50,115 nucleotides of DNA from Kitasatospora indigofera (lineage in GTDB: Bacteria; Actinomycetota; Actinomycetes; Streptomycetales; Streptomycetaceae), in NCBI RefSeq assembly GCF_014655955.1, contig NZ_BNBO01000065.1:1-50115 (forward strand), written 5' to 3'. The notes under the pieces were generated by a model. The model was not told the origin of the DNA. It was given only the letters and a program-made list of their open reading frames with translations, and searched no databases. The position numbers were made by a program, and so were the translations under genes. This document shows positions 7,821 through 15,628 of this stretch, in pieces (within the stretch, counting starts at the first letter, position 1; the number at the start of each line of letters is the position of its first letter).

Positions 7821-8729
7821 TCAGACCTTGAGGTACTTGCGCAGGGTGAAGAAGGCAGCGATGGCGGCCATCCCCATACCGACCACCACCAGCAGCGGGA
7901 TCACCGCCAGCACCGAGGAGAGCCCGATGAAGTGGATGAACTGCACCCGGTCGGCGAGCCAGTTCTGGACGAAGAAGTGCCCGCCCAGCAGCAGGCCGGA
8001 GGCCATCGCCGCACCGAGCAGCGCGGCGAACGCGGCCTCGGCGATGAACGGCATCTGGACGTAGAAGTTCGAGGCACCGACCAGGCGCATGATGCCGGTC
8101 TCGCGCCGTCGGCTGAAGGCCGACACCCGGACGGTGTTGACGATCAGCAGCAGGGCCACGAAGAGCATCAGCACCATGATCACGAACGCGGCCGTCTGCA
8201 GGCCGTTGAGCAGCCCGAAGAGGTTCTCCAGGATCTTGCGCTGGTCCTCGACCGACTTCACGCCGGGCTTGCCGGCGAAGGCGCTCTGGATCACGTCGTA
8301 CTTGGTCGGGTCGACCAGCTTCACCCGCCAGGACTGCGGGATGGCCTCCGGCCCGAGGACGGAGATGAGCGGGTTGTCCGGGTTCATCTCCTTCCAGTGC
8401 TTGTAGGCGTCGGCGGAGTTCTCGAACGCCGAGGTCTGCACCACCTGCATCTTGTCCAACGCCGTCTTGACGTCGGCGATCTGCTGGTCGGTGGCGGCGC
8501 CGTTCACGCACTGCGGCGAGTGCGCGGCGTCGGCCTTGGTGCAGAAGTAGATGCTCACCTCGACCTTGTCGTACCAGTAACCCTTCATCGAGTTGACCTG
8601 GTCACGGACGAGGAGGCTGGCTCCGGCGAGGGCGAGCGAGAGCGCGACGCTGACGACGACGGCGATGGTCATCGTCAGGTTGCGGCGGAGACCGACGCCG
8701 ATCTCCGACAGGACGAACTGGGCGCGCAT
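7821..8729 (-). CDS. ftsX: Cell division protein FtsX (ABC transporter-like permease)
   Basis: Membrane partner of FtsE, 302 aa. It starts MRAQFVLSEIGVGLRRN, typical of actinobacterial FtsX. One transmembrane segment lies near 20-42, then a roughly 130-residue extracytoplasmic domain with a Cys pair and FLGPEAIP-like core, then three C-terminal transmembrane segments with SAFSRRRETGIMRLVGASNFYVQMPF between the first two. The FtsEX complex couples ATP hydrolysis to activation of cell-wall hydrolases at the septum. It follows ftsE with a 58-nt gap, so they form an operon. Confidence 0.95.
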   Translation of the reverse strand: MRAQFVLSEIGVGLRRNLTMTIAVVVSVALSLALAGASLLVRDQVNSMKGYWYDKVEVSIYFCTKADAAHSPQCVNGAATDQQIADVKTALDKMQVVQTSAFENSADAYKHWKEMNPDNPLISVLGPEAIPQSWRVKLVDPTKYDVIQSAFAGKPGVKSVEDQRKILENLFGLLNGLQTAAFVIMVLMLFVALLLIVNTVRVSAFSRRRETGIMRLVGASNFYVQMPFIAEAAFAALLGAAMASGLLLGGHFFVQNWLADRVQFIHFIGLSSVLAVIPLLVVVGMGMAAIAAFFTLRKYLKV

Positions 8730-8787
8730 GCGTTTCCAACTCCAGGGTCAAGGCTGGTCGGGCGACTTGGGCCGGCGGCCTACGGGA

Positions 8788-9477
8788 TCAGTGCTGGTAC
8801 CCGTAGACGCCGCGGGCCTGGTCGCGGACCAGCAGCCCCTTGTCGAGTTCGATGACGCGCTTGCGCATCTGGTCGACGATGGCCTGGTCGTGCGTGGCCA
8901 TCAGCACCGTCGTGCCGGTCCGGTTGATCCGGTCGAGCAGCTTCATGATGCCGACGGAGTTCTGCGGGTCGAGGTTTCCGGTCGGCTCGTCCGCGATGAG
9001 CAGCATCGGACGGTTGACGAAGGCCCGGGCGATCGCCACCCGCTGCTGCTCACCGCCGGAGAGCTCGCCGGGCATGCGGTCCTCCTTGCCGCCGAGGCCG
9101 ACCAGGTCCAGCACCTCGGGCACCACCTTGTTGATGGCGCTCTTGGGCTTGCCGATCACCTCAAGGGCGAAGGCCACGTTCTGCGCGACCGTCTTGTTGG
9201 GGAGCAGGCGGAAGTCCTGGAAGACGGTGCCCAGCTGGCGGCGCATGTGCGGCACCTTCCAGTTGGACAGCTTGCCGAGGTCCTTGCCCAGGACGTGCAC
9301 CTCGCCGGTGCTCGGCCGCTCCTCGCGCAGGCACAGGCGCAGGAAGGTGGACTTCCCCGAGCCGGAGGAGCCGACCAGGAAGACGAACTCGCCCTTCTCG
9401 ATCTCTAGCGAGACGTCCGACAGGGCGGGACGGTTCTGCTTGGGATAGGTCTTGGAGACGTTGTCGAATCGGATCAC
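8788..9477 (-). CDS. ftsE: Cell division ATP-binding protein FtsE
   Basis: ABC ATPase of 229 aa that energises FtsX. Motifs are Walker A GSSGSGKS (about 36-43), Q-loop FQDFRLL (about 86), signature LSGGEQQRVAIARA (about 139), Walker B LLIADEP (about 159) and H-loop MATHD (about 194). MIRFDNVSKTY is the standard family start, here using GTG at 9477. The length is normal. It is the first gene of the ftsE-ftsX unit; a 416-bp region upstream separates it from a divergent small gene. Confidence 0.97.
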   Translation of the reverse strand: MIRFDNVSKTYPKQNRPALSDVSLEIEKGEFVFLVGSSGSGKSTFLRLCLREERPSTGEVHVLGKDLGKLSNWKVPHMRRQLGTVFQDFRLLPNKTVAQNVAFALEVIGKPKSAINKVVPEVLDLVGLGGKEDRMPGELSGGEQQRVAIARAFVNRPMLLIADEPTGNLDPQNSVGIMKLLDRINRTGTTVLMATHDQAIVDQMRKRVIELDKGLLVRDQARGVYGYQH

Positions 9478-9893
9478 GGCTGCATCACGGAGGCCATCCT
9501 AGGTGGAATGACGACCTGCTCTGCCGGGCCTCCGGATCCCGGGCTGCGGGGCCGGAGGACGCGACCCTGCGGCGCCGTTCCTCGGTCGGTACCACCCCCG
9601 GCGTCCGGCCCGGGGCGGGCGGCGGGAGTGCGGTACGCCACTCCCTCGGCTTGGGACCATACGCGAAGCGCCCGCGGGCCCGCAGGGCAGCCCGGGACAC
9701 AGCCGGAGAATTGGTGGAGAATGTCCGGCTATACCCCGAAAATTGCGAGCGATCTCACAGCCCGGGGGCCTTCCCGCCAGGAACCTGGCAGAGTGGAGGC
9801 AGCGGCCGCGGTTGGCCGCTACCCCGTACAGGGCACGATGAGGAACCAAAGCCCCGTCCGGCGCGTTGGCTGTAGCAGCGAGGAGGAGATCGC
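9478..9893. other. Divergent intergenic region, ftsE / small Cys-rich gene
   Basis: 416 bp without a convincing gene. It must hold promoters for ftsE (minus) and the 64-aa gene (plus). A good Shine-Dalgarno (GAGGAGGAG) ends it on the plus side. I see no long repeats or hairpins; reading frames here are low-complexity and unsupported. Confidence 0.5.
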
Positions 9894-10088
9894 ATGACCT
9901 GCGACCATCTGGTGTGCGCCAACTGCAACGGCCGCGTGAGCGACGGCCGCTGCCCGGTCTGCCGCGCCAACCGGGCCCGGCTGCAGGAGCAGCAGGGGCC
10001 GCTGGCCGCGCTCTCCCCGGCGATGCTGCTCGCCCTGATCGCGGGCCTGCTCGCGGTGGCTTTCATCGCCCGGCAGGCACTGGCCTGA
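9894..10088 (+). CDS. Small Cys-rich single-pass membrane protein, function unknown
   Basis: A 64-aa protein supported by a strong Shine-Dalgarno (GAGGAGGAG, about 5 nt before the ATG) and an actinobacterial codon pattern. The N-terminal 25 residues hold CDHLVCANC and CPVC (Cys 3, 8, 11, 20, 23), a possible small zinc ribbon. Residues about 42-62 are one hydrophobic helix (MLLALIAGLLAVAFIA), giving an N-terminal zinc knuckle on a C-terminal membrane anchor. It is isolated on the plus strand between ftsE and prfB. I do not recognise a function; conservation of this tiny gene beside ftsE in related genomes would support a link to division or membrane regulation. Confidence 0.75.
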   Translation: MTCDHLVCANCNGRVSDGRCPVCRANRARLQEQQGPLAALSPAMLLALIAGLLAVAFIARQALA

Positions 10089-10200
10089 CCGGTCCGGCCG
10101 CGACCGGACGGCCCGGAAGGCCGGGACATCCCGCCCGAAGGGGCCGCCGGACCCGGCCCGGACGGGCAGCACGGCACCGGGACGGCACCGGCACCGCTAC

Positions 10201-10243
10201 GACGAGAGGGCCCCGACGGCATCGCCGTCGGGGCCCTCTCGTC
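10201..10243. terminator. Bidirectional terminator between the small gene and prfB
   Basis: A perfect 20-bp stem (10201-10220 with 10224-10243) with a 3-nt loop sits between two convergent genes. It can serve both strands. Beyond it on either side the DNA is GC-rich without a long T-run. Confidence 0.85.
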
Positions 10244-10286
10244 GGCCGCGGACCCGGTCCGCGGCCGGAGGTCACCGCTCCGCGGT

Positions 10287-11396
<1,110 letters not shown>

Positions 11397-11412
11397 GCCA
11401 CCAGCCTAATGG

Positions 11413-12717
11413 TTAGCGGGGGGCGTTCGACGACACCGGGGGCTGCGGGCCTCCCGGCCGCGCTCCGGCATGCGTCCCGGCGCCCCCGCCCGCACCCGCG
11501 CCGGGCCCCGCGGGGGGCTCGGCGGCGAAGGCCGTCCAGGCCGCCGCGGCGCCGGCCAGCAGCAGGACCACGGCCAGCAGCACGGCCAGCAGCCGGCGCC
11601 GGCGCACCAGCGCGCGGCGGCCCTTGCGGTGCCCGGCGGGGACGGCCGCGGTGCGCTGGGCCCGGGACTCGGCGGCGTACGAGGCGAGCTCCTGCGGGGA
11701 CGGCCGGCGCAGGCTGGTGTGGGTGTCCCGGGTGGAGTCGGGGGACGGGCCGGGCACCAGCGGGACGGCCGGGCCGCGCCGGCGCTTGTGGGTGCCGGGG
11801 CCGGCGTCCACCTCCGCGTACACCGCCTCGGCGGGCGTCAGCGCCTCCTCGGCCGGCGCCCGGCCCTGGGCGGGCACCACGATGCCGGGCAGGCCGGCCA
11901 GCGCGGGCAGCTGCTCGCGCAGCCGCTCGGCCAGCTCGGCGGCGCGCAGCCGGGAGGCCGGGGCCTTGGCCAGGCACTCGGCGATGATCCGCCACAGGCC
12001 GTCCGGCAGGCCCGGGACGGGCGGCACGCTCTCGGTGACGTGCCGGCGCAGCACCGCGCCGGTGTGCCCGCCGCCGAACGGCGTGAAGCCGGCCAGCAGC
12101 TCGTACAGGACGGTCGCCAGGGCGTAGATGTCGACGGCGGCGCGCGGTTCCAGGCCCTCGATGATCTCCGGGGCGAGGTAGTCCGGGGTGCCGATGATCC
12201 GGGTCGCCCTGGTCCGGCGCGGGGCGTCGACCAGCCGGGCGATGCCGAAGTCGGTGAGCTTGGCGCGCGGGGCGCCGCCGGGGCCGGGCGGGGCGGCGAG
12301 GTCGAGCAGCACGTTCTCCGGCTTGACGTCCCGGTGGACGATCCCGGCGGCGTGGGCGGCGGCCAGGCCGTCGGCCACGTCCGCGATCACCGAGACGGCG
12401 GCCTGCGGCGGCAGCACGCCGTCGCGCTCCAGCCGGGAGCGCAGGTCGGTGCCCTGGACGAGTTCCATCACCAGGGCCAGGTCGTCGCCGTCCACGACCA
12501 TGTCGCGCACGCCGACCACCCGGGGGTGGTCGAGGCCGGTGAGGGCGGCCCGCTCCTGGACGAAGCGGCCGACCAGCACCTGGTCGGAGGCCAGGTCCTC
12601 GCGCAGCAGCTTGACCGCCACCGGGCCGTCCGGGCCTTCGCCGAGCCAGACCGTCCCGGCCGAGCCCCGGCCGATCACCTGGTGGACGGTGTACCGGCTG
12701 CCGATCTTGCGTGCCAA
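11413..12717 (-). CDS. pkaB: Transmembrane Ser/Thr protein kinase (PkaB-like)
   Basis: A Hanks-type kinase of 434 aa. The N-terminal kinase domain holds the P-loop GRGSAGTVW (about 16-24), VAVK Lys36, catalytic HRDVKPEN with Asp130, DFG 156-158, and GTPDYLAPE. A Pro-rich juxtamembrane linker leads to one transmembrane helix (about 376-398) after a cluster of arginines, then a short Gly/Pro-rich outside tail with no PASTA or other sensor domain. I chose the TTG at 12717: GGAG lies 5 nt upstream and the protein then begins LARKIGSRYTV, directly before the kinase fold. The longer frame to 12882 would add 55 low-complexity residues. The pkaB name rests on size and order relative to prfB as I recall them in Streptomyces coelicolor. 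Confidence 0.85.
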   Translation of the reverse strand: MARKIGSRYTVHQVIGRGSAGTVWLGEGPDGPVAVKLLREDLASDQVLVGRFVQERAALTGLDHPRVVGVRDMVVDGDDLALVMELVQGTDLRSRLERDGVLPPQAAVSVIADVADGLAAAHAAGIVHRDVKPENVLLDLAAPPGPGGAPRAKLTDFGIARLVDAPRRTRATRIIGTPDYLAPEIIEGLEPRAAVDIYALATVLYELLAGFTPFGGGHTGAVLRRHVTESVPPVPGLPDGLWRIIAECLAKAPASRLRAAELAERLREQLPALAGLPGIVVPAQGRAPAEEALTPAEAVYAEVDAGPGTHKRRRGPAVPLVPGPSPDSTRDTHTSLRRPSPQELASYAAESRAQRTAAVPAGHRKGRRALVRRRRLLAVLLAVVLLLAGAAAAWTAFAAEPPAGPGAGAGGGAGTHAGARPGGPQPPVSSNAPR

Positions 12718-13086
12718 TGCTGCTCCGTGGGCGGCGGGAGCGCACGGAGGGACGCTGTGCGCTCGGTAGGTCGGTGCGTCAGCGACCAACCTACGCGTCC
12801 GGACCGCCGCCGGGGGACGCCGCGGGCGTTCCGGCAGGCGGTACTTGGCGGGAAATATCGTGAAGTGTCGACATGTCGGCATTGCCGGCTCTTTCCCGGA
12901 CGGTCCACGAACCGCTCCCCGCCGTTGTCCGGGGCGCCTCGCGGAGCCCGTCCCGGCACCGCCGGCGGGCCCGGGACGGACGGCGGCAGCGGGCCCGGGA
13001 CGGCCGGCGGCGGGACGGTCCGGCTGGTCCGGCGGACCCGGGCGCTCGGGTCCGCCGGACCAGCCGGATCAGCCGGACCAGCCGGA
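12718..13086. other. Intergenic region between the two kinase genes
   Basis: 369 bp. It contains the terminator hairpin of the upstream kinase and a 9-bp tandem repeat at its left-strand start (entries below). It also has a locally AT-richer patch near 12850-12880 with the palindrome CGACATGTCG (12869-12878), a candidate promoter/operator for the downstream kinase. No gene is seen. Confidence 0.5.
13020..13067 (-). terminator. 21-bp hairpin downstream of the PkaA-like kinase
   Basis: A perfect 21-bp stem (13020-13040 with 13047-13067), loop GGCGCT, lies 20 bp beyond the kinase stop codon. It is the longest hairpin in the window. Its right arm overlaps the first unit of a 9-bp tandem repeat. 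Confidence 0.85.
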
Positions 13087-13102
13087 TCAGCCGGATCCGC
13101 CG
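13058..13102. repeat. Five tandem 9-bp repeats spanning a stop codon
   Basis: Units GACCAGCCG, GATCAGCCG, GACCAGCCG, GATCAGCCG, GATCCGCCG run head to tail from 13058 to 13102. Read on the minus strand, the last units encode the Gly-Ser end of the PkaA-like kinase, and its TGA stop (13087-13089) lies inside the array. Slippage here would change both the protein C-terminus and the terminator arm. Confidence 0.85.
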
Positions 13103-15099
13103 CCGAGCGACTTCCAGGTGGTGCTGACCCAGTCGCTGGCGTCCCCGAACCAGGTCTGGACGTTCGCCCAGTAGTCGGGCAGCGGGGTGAAGTTCCACAG
13201 CGCGGCCGCCCCCAGGGCGAGCACCACCAGCACCATCAGACAGCCCTTGAGGCAGCCGAGGCCCGGGATGTACATCCGGTTGCGGCTGCGCCGGCGCGGC
13301 TCCCGCTCCGGCGCCGGCTCGCGGACCGGGGGCTCGCGCCGGGCCGGCGGCTGCTCCCGCCGCTGCGGGGCCGGCGGCTCGGCCCGGCGCGGCACCGCGG
13401 GCGGGGCCGGCGGCTGCGCGCCCTGGCCGCCCTGCGGCGGGGCCTGGTAGCCGCCCTGCGGCGCCCGGGACTGCTGCTGTCCGGCGTCCGGCCGGCCGTA
13501 CCCCTGCGGCCGGCCCTGCTGGGGGCCCTGCGGCTGCTGGTACTGCGAAGGCTGTTGGTACTGCTGAGGCTGCTGGTACTGCTGGGGCTGTTGGTACTGC
13601 GGCTGACCGCCCTGCGGCGGGCGGCCCGGCTGGTACGCCTGGTAGGGCGGGGGCGCCACCGGCGGGCGCTGGGCATAACCGCCCTGGGGACGGCCCTGCC
13701 CGCCGCCCTGGCGCGGGTCCTGCCCGTGGCCCGGCTGCTGCCCCTGGCCCGGCGGTGGGCCGTACTGGCCGCCCGGCGGCGGCTGCTGCCCGCGGCCCGC
13801 CTGGTACGGCTGCGGCGCGACCTGGGGCGCCTGCAGCTCCTCCGGGTCCAGGTAGCCGATCTCGGTCTGCTGGTTGCGGTCGCGGGCGGCGCGCAGCTGG
13901 GTCTGCCACGGGTGCGGGTTCTCCGGCCCCTGGCCGGGCGCGGGCGGCCCGGCCGGCGGCTCCAGCGGCGGCATCATCCGGGTCCGGTCGGCCGACCCGT
14001 ACCCGCCGGCGGGCGGCAGCACCTGGGTCGCGGCCGAACCGCCGTCGCCGGCGCCGAACGCCCCGGCCGGCAGCACCTGGGTGGCGTCGGCCGACCCGGC
14101 CGGCACCGGCGGCGGCAGGAAGGGCGCGGCGGGGGCGCCCGGCAGGCCGGGCACCGTGACGTCCCCGCCGGTCACCGGGGCGGGCTGCGGGTCCGGCAGC
14201 AGCAGGGCGCCGACCGCGAGGGCCTGGTCCACCGCCGCCGGGGAGGCGTGCACGCCGATCCCGGCCGCGACCACCCGCAGCGCGCGGGCCAGCGAGGTGG
14301 CGCTCGGCCGCTGCGCGGGGTCCTTGCGCAGGCAGCGCTCGATCACCGTCCAGAGCGGCTCGGGCATGGTCGAGGGGCGCTGCGGCTCCTGGGCGAGGTG
14401 CGCCTGCAGGATCGCCAGCGGGCCGTCGCCCTGGAACGGCGGACGGCCGGTGACCAGCTCGAACAGCATGATCCCGGCGCCGTAGACGTCCACCGCCGAG
14501 GTCTGCGGGCGGCCCCCGGCGGACTCCGGCGCGACGTACGCCGGGGTCCCGACGAACTCGTGGGTCCGGGTGATCCCCGGGGAGTCCGCGAGCCGGGCGA
14601 TGCCGAAGTCGGTGAGCATCGGGTGCATCTGCTCGGCGCCGTCGACCCGGACGGTGGCCAGCAGGACGTTCGCGGGCTTGAGGTCGCGGTGCACCACGCC
14701 GTCGGCGTGGCTGGCCGCCAGCGCGTCGGCGATCTGGGCCATCAGGAGCGCGCCGGCGATCGGGCTGAAGGGCCCGTTGCCGCGCAGGTAGTGGAACAGG
14801 TCCGGGCCCTCGACCAGGTCCATCACCAGGGCCAGCAGCTCGCCCTCCACCACCAGGTCGCGGACCCGGACGATGTTGGGGTGGCTGAGCCGCACCAGGA
14901 CGGACCGCTCCCGCAGGAAGCGCATCACGACGTCCGGGTCGGCCGCCAGCTCCTCCCGGAGCACCTTGATCGCGACCAGCTGGCCCGGCTCGCTGCCGGG
15001 CACCACGGCGTCCTCGCGCACCCGGGCACGCCACACGGTTCCGGTGGCCCCCCGTCCGAGGGTCTCCTCAAGCAGATACTTGCTGCCGACTGGCCGCAC
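13087..15099 (-). CDS. pkaA: Transmembrane Ser/Thr protein kinase with long Gln/Pro/Gly/Tyr-rich linker (PkaA-like)
   Basis: A 670-aa Hanks-type kinase. The kinase domain has P-loop GRGATG (about 15-20), VAIK Lys45, HRDLKPAN with Asp139, DFG near 164-166 and GTPAYVAPE. Residues about 330-610 are a disordered linker with YQQPQQ-type repeats and TQVLP motifs (two ATQVLP copies are plausible phospho-threonine sites). A single transmembrane segment (about 623-641, CLMVLVVLALGAAALW) and a 30-residue Trp-rich external tail end the protein. I chose the GTG at 15099 because GAGGAG lies 8 nt upstream and the sequence then reads VRPVGSKYLLEETLG; the longer frame adds 49 Arg-rich residues. It faces a divergent FHA-domain ATPase gene across 529 bp. 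Confidence 0.88.
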   Translation of the reverse strand: MRPVGSKYLLEETLGRGATGTVWRARVREDAVVPGSEPGQLVAIKVLREELAADPDVVMRFLRERSVLVRLSHPNIVRVRDLVVEGELLALVMDLVEGPDLFHYLRGNGPFSPIAGALLMAQIADALAASHADGVVHRDLKPANVLLATVRVDGAEQMHPMLTDFGIARLADSPGITRTHEFVGTPAYVAPESAGGRPQTSAVDVYGAGIMLFELVTGRPPFQGDGPLAILQAHLAQEPQRPSTMPEPLWTVIERCLRKDPAQRPSATSLARALRVVAAGIGVHASPAAVDQALAVGALLLPDPQPAPVTGGDVTVPGLPGAPAAPFLPPPVPAGSADATQVLPAGAFGAGDGGSAATQVLPPAGGYGSADRTRMMPPLEPPAGPPAPGQGPENPHPWQTQLRAARDRNQQTEIGYLDPEELQAPQVAPQPYQAGRGQQPPPGGQYGPPPGQGQQPGHGQDPRQGGGQGRPQGGYAQRPPVAPPPYQAYQPGRPPQGGQPQYQQPQQYQQPQQYQQPSQYQQPQGPQQGRPQGYGRPDAGQQQSRAPQGGYQAPPQGGQGAQPPAPPAVPRRAEPPAPQRREQPPARREPPVREPAPEREPRRRSRNRMYIPGLGCLKGCLMVLVVLALGAAALWNFTPLPDYWANVQTWFGDASDWVSTTWKSLGGGSG

Positions 15100-15628
15100 C
15101 TGTCGCACTCCTCGCCGTGCCGCTCGCCGCGGGGCGCTCCCCGCCGGTGCGGTGAGCCTGCCGGGCCCGTGTTCCGGCCACTCTAACGGTGTCCGATCGT
15201 GTTTCCGATGTGTCCGGACCGCCCGCCACGCGGGGCCCGGGGACATCCCGTGGGGGTCGTCCCGCGGGCCCGCCGACGGGCGCCTCCACCGGTGAGGACG
15301 CCCCGGGGGCCCCGGCGGTTGACCTGACTGCCCGTCGCCTCCACCATGGCGATGATCGCAAGATCGTCAAATCCGGTACCGTGCGCGGACTGTCGGTGAT
15401 GGATGGCAGGATGAGCTGACCACTCTTGTGGCCCAAAGGCCGGCGCGGCCGCCCGTACCGACGGCGGCGGCGCCACCGGGACCGGCCCACGGCCGGGACC
15501 AGGCACGACGGCACCGGGCGGGTCAGCACGACAGCAGGCAGGCAGCAGACCTCCGGCGGCCCGCCGGGCGGACGGCAGCCCGCATTCGGCACCAGGCGTC
15601 AGTACCAGCAGAAGGGACCGCGGGCGAG
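15100..15628. other. Divergent intergenic region, kinase / FHA-ATPase
   Basis: 529 bp holding promoters for the divergent kinase (minus) and FHA-FtsK gene (plus). Open frames run through it on the plus strand, but they are Pro/Arg/Gly-rich and resemble no family, so I call it non-coding. No long hairpin or repeat was seen apart from short GATC-containing stretches near 15350-15370. Confidence 0.5.

Noticed and set aside
15189..15419. 76-codon frame between the kinase and FHA genes
   Set aside because: No Shine-Dalgarno, Pro/Gly/Ala/Thr-rich and without homology I recognise.
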